From assembly GCA_015832175.1 (NCBI GenBank), contig WJXW01000011.1:1178001-1242000 (forward strand): 64,000 bases of DNA. The letters are read 5' to 3'. The position numbers and the translations under genes were made by a program. How positions within the stretch are numbered: the stretch's first letter is position 1; each line of letters begins with the position of its first letter. Source of the stretch: Paraphaeosphaeria minitans. Taxonomy: Eukaryota > Ascomycota > Dothideomycetes > Pleosporales > Didymosphaeriaceae. Of this stretch, positions 48,481 to 59,474 are shown piece after piece. Under the pieces are notes generated by a model. The model made no database searches and was not told the DNA's origin. It saw only the letters and a program-made list of their open reading frames with translations.

Positions 48481-48639
48481 CTATAATACTTAGTAAAGAG
48501 GCTCTTATAGGCGTTATAAAAGTGTTAATAGTAATAACTTTAGTGTTAATTAACGCTGTAGAGAGGACTGTAGCTCTACTTATAGGCGTAAATAAATACA
48601 CAAAGAACATGTGCCTAGGTCTAGCTTAGCTAGCTAGGT

Positions 48640-49560
48640 GTCTTGTTAATAACCTATACCTATATAAGGAGATATAACTCTAGTAGAGCACCTTTAAGAC
48701 TCTTATTACTTATTATAAATAAGACGTTAAGGATAACTAATAAATTAAAGTTAAAGAGAAAGTACTTATATTTCTATATATCTATACATAAGGAGCTAGG
48801 TAGTAAGAAGCTAAACACTGCTATAGATATTTGCTAAGCATAATTACTATATATATATATAGAGATTTTACCTAACTTTTACTAACATTAGTAGTAACTT
48901 TTATAAAGTCCTTACTATAGTCCTTTTACTATACCTAGAAGTTGTATATTTACCCTCTAGCGCCTACTTAGAGGCTATATGTAATAACCTAAAATATATA
49001 CCTTTCTTTAAGGACTGTGTAGGAGCTCTTAATAGGTTAAACTTTAAGGTCTATATACTAGTAGATAACTTTAAATAATATAGAAATTACTATAGATACT
49101 TTTTCTAAAATGTATTAGTGGCTGTTAACTTTAATATAAACTTTATATACGTTTTAGCTAGCTAGGAGGGTAGCACTTATAACACTTAGGTGCTTATAGA
49201 CACTTATTAATAAAAATTTATAACTCTTCTAGGCAAGTATTACCTAGCAGACGCTAGGTATATAAATAGTAATATAACACTTATACTATATTATAGTATA
49301 TACTATTACTTTTAAGAGATAGCGTAGCTGCTAGATAGTAGGCCTTAAATAGTAGAGGAGCTATTTAATTACTAGTATAGTAGTCTTTAAAATATTATTA
49401 AGTGTACGTTTAGCGTCTTTAAGCGTTGTTAGAGGATTTTTAATAGGTTTTATAAGTTTAATATTATAACTTAAGTTAAGCTTATATACGCTTTTATAGC
49501 TGTATATAATCTAATTAATTAAATAGGCAGCGTAGGTAAAGACTTTAAGTAGCTACCTAC
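48640..49560 (+). pseudogene. PIF/Harbinger transposase (DDE_4 type), degraded
   Basis: The frame carries the Harbinger DDE blocks: FKDCVGAL-x-R (49,010-49,035), then NVLVAVNF..FIYVLASWEGS, then GKYYLADARY (49,232-49,261), and NIIK-x-TFSVFKR (49,391-49,425). The three catalytic positions read Asn (49,031-49,033), Asp (49,250-49,252) and Lys (49,400-49,402). The first and third acidic residues are therefore lost by G-to-A changes. Canonical enzymes have D, D, E and cut at TWA targets. The N-terminal half is hard to read. Confidence 0.85.
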
Positions 49561-49859
49561 GTACGCTAGTAAGCGGCATAAGAACTTTTTTTAGGTTACT
49601 ATTACAGAGGATTAACGCCTAATAAATTAGCCTTTAATAAGAGAGGAGTAGGAGTTACAGCGTAAAAAGATAGTAGAGGAGATATAGGTATTATATAAAT
49701 AAGCGATTTAGGAAAATAAGGTATAGGAGAGAAGGCGTAGGTTGCTAGAGTAGTAATACTATAGAGGATAAGTAAAACACTAACTAGCGTATAGACTACT
49801 ATTACTAGTCTTAGCGCGTTGCGCTAATCTACTTTTATATACTTATTAACTTTCTATAG

Positions 49860-50620
49860 AAACTCTATAACTTATTTTTTTTTTAACTTACTATTACCCT
49901 CCTAAGTTAGCCTAATAGCGTGTAGCTGCAGCTACTTATTATATAGGATACCTAGCTACTTATTTACTTTATTTTTTACCTAGGTTTTCTACACTAATTA
50001 AGGCTTAAGACTTAAATAGAGCTTAGCGATAAAGGGTAACTTAAAACGCTTAGTAATTAGTATCTTTAAGTAGTAATCTAGGACGCTATATATTCTTATA
50101 AAATAATTAATTGCCTCTTACTAGGGATTCTTTAATAGAGCTTCTACTAATCCTCTAATTTCTATAGCTATATTACTAACCTACTTACTTAACTTATTAG
50201 CTAAAGTTATCTTTTTATAAGATCTCTTTACTATAGTTAACATCTCTATACGCCCTTTATAAGGCTCTAGAGTCTCTATCTTATTACTATCCTTCTTGCT
50301 ATTACCTTTAACTATTACTATAATTAATTAATTAATATCTTTTACTTTAGCTCTATAAGTAATTACGCTATTAAATAGTTACTAGTGTAGGTCCTTATAT
50401 ACTAGAGGCTTTATATAATATTTTTAAGCGTCTAAGTATTTTTTAAAGTACTTTATTAGCGCCTAGCTATCTCCTATAATAATACTAAACTTATTTATAG
50501 TAAATCTAGAGAAGTTATTTAGCTCTTACTAGACTTTTTAGTCTATTTTATAGTTATTATAGTAATTTTTACACTACTAAATAGATAACACTCTGCCTAG
50601 TAAAGATACTAAGGCTACTT
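49860..50620 (-). pseudogene. PIF/Harbinger Myb/SANT-like partner gene, degraded
   Basis: Minus-strand frame convergent with the transposase. A Trp/Phe-rich block (LNNFSRFT, then a PLVYKDL segment, about 50,540-50,400) resembles the fungal Myb/SANT-like domain that follows the DNA-binding helices. The second protein of PIF/Harbinger elements is a Myb-like partner required with the transposase (known for the superfamily). Assignment rests on position and weak sequence similarity. Confidence 0.55.
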
Positions 50621-51103
50621 TTTTAGCTACTACGCGCTATACTATTACTTTATAACTAGTATCTATACGTTACCTATAGTCCTCTACCTACTCTATAAGC
50701 GCTAAGAGGAGCGTCTTAATTATATATAGTAACTATAGACTCTAACTTTAGTTCCCTCTAAGTATTAGCAACGCTGTAAACGTTAATAGAGATAACACTA
50801 GCGTCTATAATAAAGGAAAAAGAGTTAATATTAGTAATAGAGTAAGTGTTAAGCTTTATAAAAGCTTTTGTAAGGCCTTACGCGCTAAAGTACTTAGAGT
50901 TAGTATAAAAAATTAATTAATAATACTAAAGTTTAATAAGATAAGACTTTTAAATAAGTAGTTACTAAATATAAGTTAATCTAGGTATGTTAGAAGCGGG
51001 TCTTTAGAACAATTTGTATAGCTATACTAACAAAAAATTCTACGCTAGCGCTTTACTGAAACCGGGCGAGATCAAGCCCAGATCACGATTTGAGATCACG
51101 CCC

Positions 51104-51116
51104 ACCGAACAGGCCC
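51104..51116 (-). repeat. Right terminal inverted repeat of the PIF/Harbinger element
   Basis: ACCGAACAGGCCC, complement of the left end, followed by TAA. Confidence 0.9.
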
Positions 51117-51119
51117 TAA

Positions 51120-52158
51120 ACTGCGCGACAGTGTTAAGCCGATGAGAAAGAAAGCATCGATATACCTATGCTATTGCATTTAGGCTCTTCGAAGGCGACC
51201 AACAACAAGGCGGAGATGACTTACCGATGTGGGGAAGTTGTGGGTCTCGATGCTCCTTCGGCCTGTTCCAAACGACCGACAACTTGGACAAGGCTTGACT
51301 GGACCTCCTAGCGGTGCGTGTTTGCCGTTCTCCAGTTAAGCTCAATTGCGAGAAATGAAGCATGCCGAGACCAAACGAGTACCTAGGTAGCCAGCCAGGA
51401 CGTCAAAAATCTCCGGGTTGGCCACCTTCGATCCCTTCGGACATGGTCCAGAATTCGGCGTCAGCCGAAGGGAACATCGTAATAGAGAATGGCAGCAGAA
51501 GCGCTACCTAAACGGTCGGCTGTCGTTGTCTTGTCGTAGCGCACTCTCGAGGCTTCTTCCATGGAATTGGCAACTTCGATTTGGACTAAGGGTTGCGCGA
51601 CCCATATCCAGGAACTGGGATCGACAGTGCAGATATGCCTGTGTTTGCAGGGAGTCTGTTAAATTTCGCTGGCGAAAAAGATTCTGTAGTCTGCAACGGT
51701 TGGTGCGAGACATATAGAATAGACATGTCCTCTAACTCGTCGTACACAGCGTTAGCGCCATGTTCTCTCTGCGAATCACATTCTGGTCGCTCTCGATGGA
51801 GCTCCTCCAACGCAGACGCGTTCAAAATGTTGGTGCCAATAAGTGATATTCGAGTTGTGCGTCGACGAGCAGCCCGTACATGTTCTGTGCCCTTACACTA
51901 ATTTTCCTTTTGGTTGAGCTTAGCTGACAACGAGCGGCCTTAACTTGCTCTATTACATCCTCACCGATGAGTCGTTTCTCCACATCTTTCTGGCACTTCC
52001 AGTGGCCGTCGAGCGCTTTTATCTTGTGACTTGCATGGAGAGGTCGTGAAAATGTCAACCTTAATCAATGTCGATACGTGTCCTGGAGGTACGTGTCGCT
52101 ACTGCGACTGAAAACTGCGTCTTCCAAAGCTAAATTGTCAACGGGTGTACTATCTGGT
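51120..52158. other. Gene-poor stretch, nothing recognised
   Basis: GC-balanced, unique-looking sequence. Short overlapping ORFs on both strands (51,166-52,058) share no motif with known families and lack splice signals. The first bases complete the empty target site of the PIF/Harbinger element. Confidence 0.45.
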
Positions 52159-52971
52159 TCAAAGTGACCGACCTACTATATGGCTATCTGGGTTCCGCTG
52201 TGCCAAATAATGTAATGTACCATTCCTCACATACCATTGCACTATCTTCATGATAAGTTGCTGACCTGGGGCCTCGAGGCTTTTTTTAAGCTGCTCAGAT
52301 AGTCTGTGTCTGACGCCCTCTGCTGGGTAGTACTGTGGTACATCACAGTAACTTTTTCCGATTTTGTGTGCCTGTAACGACTGCGCATCTGCAAAACACA
52401 TCAAACATCTTGCGCATTCGTAGAATGTGTGCGACCTGCCCGGTCCATTCAGATATTGTCTATCTTTGGTAAGCAGGCGTTCGAGTGTTTCCTGGTACCA
52501 GAGCGAATACACTTACCTCGGCCGATACAATGTAAAGGGTCACGTACAACACTGTACGTTCTTCCACCGGTGCGGGTTGTTCTTGAAGAATGGACAAGCG
52601 AAGGTGTTTTCTTCAACTCGGCCGGCATGGTGCGACTTATCCGCGAGCGGAATAGTGCCGGGATGATCGTCATCATCAGATGGCTCTTCCTCTTCCTCTT
52701 CGTGTGTGACCAGAGACCGGTCCGCATCGATTGTATCTGTACCATATCCTATTACTCCACCACCCCTAGTTCTCAGATATATAGATGAGCTCTCCCCCAG
52801 ATGGGAGCGGTCAGGCTGAAATACGGTTGCACGTTGTCCCCTAGGTGTGAAGGATCCAAGGGTGAAAACTGTCAAGGGTGTAATGTCTCCAGTTTTTACA
52901 ACGCAGGGTTGAACCTTTACTGAATTCAGGTGTAGCGCTCTCGCTCCAAAGAGCAATACATTCTCGTTCAT
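52159..52971 (-). pseudogene. C2H2-type zinc-finger protein gene, probably decayed
   Basis: The N-terminal frame (ATG at 52,971) has an acidic run (six Glu then Asp-rich), followed by FACPFFKNNPHRWKN, a signature of a large fungal family of C2H2 proteins. It stops at 52,540 right after CC, where the family normally continues with a second zinc ligand pair. A second frame (52,512-52,159) resumes with C-x2-C-x12-H-x6-C (ECARC..QAHKIGKSYC), typical of the next finger. A GTAAGT donor is present between them, but its AG acceptor lies only about 25 bases away, too short for an intron. The join therefore appears broken. The family is common and its function mostly unknown. Confidence 0.5.
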
Positions 52972-52973
52972 TG

Positions 52974-53018
52974 GACTGTTGATTGCAAGACTGTTGATTG
53001 CAAGACTGTTGATTGCAA
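52974..53018 (+). repeat. 15-bp tandem repeat, three perfect copies
   Basis: GACTGTTGATTGCAA occurs three times head to tail, just upstream of the C2H2 remnant's ATG. Confidence 0.95.
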
Positions 53019-53118
53019 TCACGTGACGCTGTCAAATATTGACCAAGCAGATTTGTTTGGTTGTGGGCTTGCAAGTCACTGACCCTCTTGACAGGGCTTT
53101 TGTCGATAGGGGACATCT

Positions 53119-55900
53119 GGTTCGTCGTGATTGACTAACCGGGAGGGGGGCTGGCTCGCGGCAAAAAATGTGGTTGGGGAAGCCTACCGTTGATCAGAAG
53201 AGATACATTTCCTTAATGATCAATACTTATAAAACCCCCGTAGTTGCTGAAATCATGGGGCCCGTAACCTGACATGGGTTTGCGGGGTCAATCACGGCTT
53301 CTCCAATGAATGCCCAGGATATACTTACCGCATCGGCAGCAGTACCACTGATAAGTGCCCCGGTGTTCCTCGATCATGCAAAGTATAAGGCTGGAGAAAG
53401 AAGCCACCCGAAAAACGTCGGTACTGCGAATAATTCTGGATGGCGAGATGAACAATCTCGGTGGCGCCCATAATCATAAGGCTCTTTAGCGCTTTCTACG
53501 AACGATCAGAGTGAGCAACGTGTTTGGCGCAGTTCCTTAAAAAGTCCACCAGAGCGTGTGCAATTGCGGACGTAGCCTGGGAAGTCGTGGGAGCTGCTAT
53601 CTGATTGGGTAAAAAACCGGTGAGCAATGTATTATGCAGAGAAGAAGCGAAGAGGCGCCCAATCGTACGTGCCCTCGCAAACCTATCACAAACTTACAGC
53701 ATCAGGTTAGGTACGCTGACAGGTTGCCTTGTCACCTGAAATGCGTATCGTCGAGTGCCAAAGCTTCACAACGAACGCCATTTCTGCGCGAAAGTCTCAA
53801 CTATCTCTATCGTAGGCGACCCTACGCAGTATGTGCACATTCTCGGTAGTTCTCGACATGTCAGTGTCCTGCAAAGACTTGGTCGTTGTCATAGGTAAGC
53901 AAATGTACCTGCATTGAGCGGCGTGGTCTCACGAATTATATTTCCGGTCCACGCCGGCTCAACGCAACATTTGAAAACTGCCGTAGTACCACACATTTGC
54001 CGATCTCCTCGACCTTTAGCAAGAGACTATAGCTCTGAGCTCACCGTGTTATAATCGATGAGACCCGGTCATACTGCATATACATGGCGCGTATCGCTCT
54101 GTCAGTGCTATGCTTGCTCCGTGGGTCGAGGCCGCCTTGTGAAGATGGCAGACTTGCGACTGTGTCGTTCGTATAAAGAATTTCGTTTTCCATTTCGTGC
54201 TGATGCGTGAAAAGACTGCACGCGCCTGAGGATTTGTCTTTGTTGCCAAACATAGAGCAAAGCGTGGTGTAGGAGTGATGGATATGCTGACGAGTGTCAC
54301 ATTGCGCACGCATACACAAGGCTAATGCACACATTGAGTACGAGTGGGGAGAACCTTATGTATGCCGGAGAGTTACTTCGCAACAACCTTGAACTCCTGA
54401 ATGCTTCCACGTCCTTCCAGATGGCCAGGCTATGTCCCATAGAAATTCCTCAGGGGTGATTCAACGGACCACCTCACCACGTCCGCGCCCGTAGTGGTCG
54501 TGCTGAGCATCACTCTTTACGGGGACTACCAATTTCCAGAATAAAGCTATGGATTTCTGTGAGACAAGTTTCGATAATACAGGGAGCTGTGCAATCAAAG
54601 TATTCACGGGTTCCTTAGACTGTGGTGCAAACGGGGTGCCTGATAGTGTGGCCTGGTATGCTCATCGGTCGTTCGAAGACCACCTCCGATCGGGAAGGAG
54701 ATCACAAAGGTACTCATGAAGGCGTCTGTGAGGTCCGGTGATATCAAAGTATTGCGATACCGCGCCGAGCCATCGTGACCTGCCTGTTCCGACCGTTTAC
54801 AGCAACTTTCGGCTCATTTTCCACCAGTCGACGACTTCACTGGTTCAGAATGCAGCAACCTAGTCTTATTAAATATCCTAAGTGCCTTGATGCTATGGAT
54901 GTGGCAGCGCGATCGACACAAGGACGCATGACTGAAGAACTGCCATAGGTGCATCACATCCCGGCTCCGAGAAAGCCCATGTGCGTCACAGCACCGTGTA
55001 GATCATGCCCAAAATTAGGAACTCGTAATACGATTAAACACGAAAGCATGAATACCCACTACTTGAGTTATGGACTGGCTACGAGCACGTCGAGCCCCCA
55101 AGGGACCAAAGTCCTCCACTCCCAGTTCAGGTTCAAGGTTTACTTGATTTCTAGGACCGCCGATGAATTGGTGCAGCGAAGCAGAGCTGATTCTAGTGTA
55201 GGAAATATACAAGATCGTACAATTTCAAGTCCTTCGTGTTCAAACCGGCATTGACCCGTGCTGTGCGATAAGGATGCATCCGCAGTAGTAGACCTAAAGT
55301 TCGGGGCGTAAAGAGACATGAAGGGTATTGTTAGTTGAGCCTGCTGGTAAAGGTGGCACCTTCCATGTCTGTTCATTGCCTCCGATGTCCCATCTGCTTT
55401 ATGTTTGTTGTATATTACAAGCGACAAAGGTCCTGCCTACTTGAACGCTGTTTCCGGCTTGTTTCACAGGTGACCTAAAGCTGATTGGATGTTTAATTGA
55501 GAAGGTAGTTGTAAAGGTGTGTGTGGCTTCTCTATCTACGATACGTTCGTGCGGGGTTACCGTATCGTCTAGGGCTGGGGTAAGATATGACCCCCCTTGA
55601 CTATGTAGCCCCTGTCGTATCCCTGCCTCCTTCCTATTAGACCGATAGAATCGCATCGCGACAGGGTGCATCCCGACTACCAAGATGCCTATCAAGAACT
55701 ACCGCATCGATACCAAATAGCATCGTGGGGTCAAAGTCTTGTCAAGTACCCTTTGAGGATTATATTCCCGATATTGCTGGATCTATGCGACTACATCTTG
55801 CGTCGGATTGGAAAACAGAGACTTGGCAATGTTCACTACACTGTAGGGTTTTGTCTTGGACAGAGACTACGAGACCGTGATGTAGGTTACCTATCATATA
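53119..55900. other. 2.8-kb intergenic stretch, nothing recognised
   Basis: GC-balanced, without RIP signature. ORFs of 60-100 codons on both strands (for example 54,041-54,334, 54,949-55,254 and 55,399-55,695) overlap each other and show no domain, signal peptide or intron logic. No tRNA or repeat was found by eye. Confidence 0.45.
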
Positions 55901-55919
55901 GAAATGAAGCTGGAGCAAG

Positions 55920-55928
55920 TATAAATAG
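55920..55928 (+). promoter_or_regulatory. TATA box of the serine protease gene
   Basis: TATAAATAG lies 99 bp upstream of ATG 56,019, an appropriate distance for a strongly expressed secreted-protein gene. Confidence 0.65.
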
Positions 55929-56018
55929 GTAGGAGTGTTCTGTTCAGTGTGTAGTAGTATCGCAGACTCATCAACATCAACGCCCACACTCTCGCGTGTC
56001 GTCTTCAGAACATCAGCC

Positions 56019-57149
56019 ATGGCCTCAATCACCAAGTTCCTCGCTGCTCTGGCAGTCTTCCTGCCCATCGTTTACGGTGCCCCCACCCAGGCTGCCAACG
56101 ACCTCCACCCCGCGATCCTGGCTGCGATGAAGCGCGACTTGGGACTGGACGCTGCGCAGGCCCACGTTCGTGTTGCTCGCGAGCTCAAGGCTACTGAAAT
56201 CATTGAGCAGCTGAAGTCCGCTGCTGGAAGCTCCTTCAGTGGCGCTTGGCTCGTTGACGGCGAGCTTAACGTCGCTGTCACTGACGAGGCCTTGACCTCC
56301 GAGGTGACCGCTGCTGGCGCCACGCCCGTGGTCGTTTCCAACGATCTCTCCAAGCTCGAGGAGGCCAAGGCGGCACTTGACAAGCTGGACATCGACGCAA
56401 CCCTTGGTCGCAAGCGCGAGGAGTCCGGCATCGCTTCCTACTACGTCGATGTCGCCGCCAACAAACTCATTTTGGAGGCACTTTCCGGTAGCACCTCCCA
56501 GGCGGCGGATCTGGCCAAGCAGGTCGGTCTTGACGAATCTGAATTCGAGGTCAAGGTGGTTGACTCGATGCCGACCACCTTTGTCACGGTCCGTGGCGGC
56601 GATGCCTACCTCATCAACCGAAGCGCTCGATGCTCTGTCGGCTTCTCAGTCACCGGTGGCTTCGTCTCTGCCGGTCACTGCGGTACCACCGGTAACACGG
56701 CCTCCACCACCAGTGGCACTACCATTGGAACTTTCGCGGGCTCAGTCTTCCCAGGAAGCGGTGACTACAGCTACATCCGTGGTACCAGCGCAAACACCTA
56801 CTCTGGCACCGTCAACAACTACAGCGGTGGTTCCATCACCATTTCGGGCAGCACTGCTACTGCCGTTGGAGGCAGCGTTTGCCGCTCTGGATCTACTACC
56901 GGTGTCTTCTGCGGCAGTGTCCGCGCTTTGGGCGCGACTGTCAGGTACTCGCAGGGAAGCGTCACTGGTCTCACTCAGACCAATGTCTGCGCCGAGCCCG
57001 GTGACTCTGGAGGCTCCTGGTACTCTGGCTCCCAGGCCCAGGGTGTCACCTCAGGAGGCTCTGGCGACTGCTCCAGCGGCGGAACCACCTACTTCCAGCC
57101 CGTCAACAGGATCCTGTCTGCCTATGGCCTCACTCTGGCCCGTGGTTGA
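56019..57149 (+). CDS. Secreted chymotrypsin-like serine protease, alpha-lytic/streptogrisin type
   Basis: Intronless, 376 aa. The start at 56,019 has a good context (CAGCCATGG). The in-frame ATG at 55,935 would put 28 polar residues before the signal peptide. Residues 1-20 are a signal peptide (hydrophobic core, VYG-A). About residues 25-188 are a prodomain of the alpha-lytic-protease type, which in relatives assists folding. The mature enzyme begins around 190. The catalytic triad is His220 (SAGHCG), Asp249 (SGDYSYI) and Ser330 (PGDSGGSW). Cysteine pairs 205/221, 289/298 and 324/351 match the disulfides of the family. This S1E-type architecture is mainly actinobacterial. Transfer into fungi has been proposed for the Metarhizium chymotrypsin. 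A role in extracellular protein digestion is likely. Confidence 0.93.
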   Translation: MASITKFLAALAVFLPIVYGAPTQAANDLHPAILAAMKRDLGLDAAQAHVRVARELKATEIIEQLKSAAGSSFSGAWLVDGELNVAVTDEALTSEVTAAGATPVVVSNDLSKLEEAKAALDKLDIDATLGRKREESGIASYYVDVAANKLILEALSGSTSQAADLAKQVGLDESEFEVKVVDSMPTTFVTVRGGDAYLINRSARCSVGFSVTGGFVSAGHCGTTGNTASTTSGTTIGTFAGSVFPGSGDYSYIRGTSANTYSGTVNNYSGGSITISGSTATAVGGSVCRSGSTTGVFCGSVRALGATVRYSQGSVTGLTQTNVCAEPGDSGGSWYSGSQAQGVTSGGSGDCSSGGTTYFQPVNRILSAYGLTLARG

Positions 57150-57666
57150 ATAGCTGGTTGTTGGAGTCGTTGGTGATGTTGTTCGAAGGGATATTGGAAG
57201 CAGGGCACGCGAGATGTACATATCATATTCGGTTACAGCCCCTTTAGCTTCCTACCAATGTTAACACATCATCTGCCAATGCTTTCTCCGTGCGTCGTCG
57301 ATTGACAAACCGTAATGACTTTTAAGGAACAAAAAGAAATAGCATGTCTGGATAGTCTTCGGCGACCGGCGTACCATGACACCTAACCGACATCGAGTCC
57401 ACTTGTGTGTATAGGCACCTGCCGTAGGGCGTCGAAAGAAACGTTAATCGAAATGATCAGGAGATGAGTGAAACTTGCTGAAGACTATGTATGATATGTA
57501 ATTTTGACAGCATCCAAAAATTCTTCGACCAACATTACCTAGGCTAAGTTACGAGTGAAGCTGCTCCAGATCATCCTAACCTCGGCCGGTCACCCCAAGG
57601 AAAGCCCCACGAACGCCTCGCGCGTCGCAATGCGATGGTAAAAAGCAGTGAGTGATTCCACTAACT
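57150..57666. other. Shared 3' region of the protease and oxalate decarboxylase genes
   Basis: The two genes converge here, so both 3' untranslated regions should lie in this stretch. No additional gene was recognised. Confidence 0.5.
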
Positions 57667-59099
57667 TCACAACTCTTCCTTGTCCTGCTCGTCGTCCCAG
57701 CCGCTCGTATCCGTATCCTTGATGGGGTCTTCCTCGGCGTTCTCGATAGCCTTCAAAAACTTGTCGCCAGACTTCTTGTCCGTTGCGAAGAGGTGGTCCA
57801 CAACCATCTTCTTGGGTGTCTCGCCGAGCCATTGGAACAGCGAAAAGTCCTGGAACTTTGAGGCGCGGAAAATCTCGAGCACCTCGAGAGGTTCATCGCC
57901 GCTGAGGTTTTCAATGAAATGACCCATGTTCTTGGGAACAATGCCAACGTCTCCAGCCTGGTAGTCGAACGTCCTTGCGTTGCCCTCACCAGCGAAGATG
58001 GTTACACGAGCGCGGCCCTTGATGAAGTAGCTCCATTCGTCCGCGTTAGGATGCCAGTGCATCTCTCGGATGGCACCAGGCTCAATGTCAAGATGCGCTG
58101 CAGCGATGGTCTTGGAAAGAGGGAAGTTTGTGGAGTCGGTGATGCGAACTTTGCCTCCGGTGGTGTTTTTGGGCTCCTGTGCCAGCATCTTGTGAGTGAA
58201 TTGCAGCTTTGACTCCTTGTAGCCTGGGCCATTGGGAATCTCCTCGTCGATGGAATCTACCTGGCGGCCCTGGAAGATGTACTTCTCCTTCTGCGGGATG
58301 GCATTGAAGACTTCGGGGTGCACGCGGAAGTTTTCCGCCAGGACACTCTTGGGCGTGCGGGCCACCCAGTCGGTCAAGAGGAAGGTCGACTCCTCGTTGA
58401 AGTTGCCATCGTCGAAGACGAGCAGGAATTCGGTGCCGTTGGGAGCGAGACCTTGCAGCGAATGTGGGTGGCCAGAGGGGAAGTACCACAGATCGCCCTT
58501 CTCGAGATCGTCGACAAAACTGCCACCCTCGGTGTCGAGAGCAGTGATGCGGACCTTGCCCTCGAGGACGTATGCCCACTCGGCTTCCTTGTGCCAATGC
58601 AGCTCACGAATGACACCCTCGTCAAGACGCATGTTGACACCGGCAAGCTCAACACTGGTGGGGAGCTCGCGGATCGTGGTCTGCCGGGTCCAGCCGCCCT
58701 CCTCAATGCGGACGTGCGAGTCTGCAAAGGACCACCTCATGTTCTTCATGTTCCCGTGGTCGGTGCTCGGCGGCCGGATCATGTCTGGGTTCTGGCGCTG
58801 TCGCTCTCTGTTCTGCGGGCCAAGCACCGTGGCTCCGTCGCCGTTTCTCTGCGTCGTGGTCAGCAATTGCGGGTGACAAGCGGCAACTCGAGACGCACCC
58901 ATGGCAGCGGATCGAGCTTGTCGCCGATGGAGTCGACTTTGCGATCATAGGGATCGCGATGGTCTGGTGTGTAGGGCGAGGGCGTCTTTGCACGGAAGAC
59001 TCGCGGTGCTCCGTTCCCAGCTAGCGGTGCTTGCTCCACTGGAGCTGCCCAGCCAACACCGCAGGCGCCCAGCAATGCAAGGTACGACGAGAGATGCAT
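57667..59099 (-). CDS. Oxalate decarboxylase (bicupin), secreted
   Basis: Two exons, 58,899-59,099 and 57,667-58,848. The 50-bp intron (GTGCGT..GCAG) falls after LPW. The product is 460 aa, standard for fungal OxdC. Residues 1-19 form a signal peptide (..GWAAP). Two cupin domains each carry a full Mn-binding set. Cupin 1: His151, His153, Glu157 and His196. Cupin 2: His331, His333, Glu338 and His377. The flexible lid between the cupins reads NEEST (218-222), matching the SENST-type lid whose Glu marks decarboxylases rather than oxidases. The reaction is oxalate to formate plus CO2, without redox cofactor. It probably acts in the wall or medium to control oxalate and pH. It is divergent from the DUF1275 gene. 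Confidence 0.95.
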
Positions 59100-59474
59100 G
59101 ATGTGCGGATCGATTGGCTCCAGACCCAAAGTCGAAGTCCCCGTACAAAGTTGGCAAAGATGCTGCAGCCGGCCTGCTTTATGCGTTGCCGGCATGCCGC
59201 CAGCCGTCCGCGCTCGCCTCCCTGGAACCATGACGACATGCCGGAGCCATCGCGAAGACGCGAATGAAGCGCTTGCTCCGCTCTTCAAACACTGGTCAGC
59301 ACGCACCACAGCATCGACTCTGTCGCCGACGCCGAGATAGCCTCCATTTGCCGCTGCGCTGAGATTGCGCCTTCGAGGCACGGCCAGCAATGCGACGCCT
59401 CGGTCCTACTTCTGGCGCCGACAGGCCTTGTAAAAGGCAGATTCGCAGCAAGGCGGAACGCGGCAGCCACAGAA
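59100..59474. promoter_or_regulatory. Divergent promoter region, oxalate decarboxylase / DUF1275
   Basis: 375 bp separate the two start codons, which face apart. No clear TATA box or named operator was identified. Shared regulation is possible but unproven. Confidence 0.5.

Larger units (their letters stand above)
41544..51116 (+). mobile_element. PIF/Harbinger DNA transposon with nested chromovirus
   Basis: Ends are inverted repeats GGGCCTGTTCGGT (41,544-41,556; complement at 51,104-51,116), flanked by the 3-bp duplication TAA (41,541-41,543 and 51,117-51,119). TAA/TTA targets and GGGCC.. ends are hallmarks of PIF/Harbinger. Further inside, both ends repeat CGTGATCT and GCTTGATCTC, possible transposase-binding subterminal repeats. 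Without the nested LTR element and its TSD the element is about 2.9 kb, typical for the superfamily. It holds a transposase (+) and a Myb/SANT-like gene (-), both degraded. Confidence 0.9.

Noticed and set aside
48643..48837. 64-codon ORF considered as a separate small gene
   Set aside because: It lies in the 5' part of the PIF/Harbinger transposase region and begins with a non-ATG codon. The catalytic blocks are in another frame. Best read as transposase debris.
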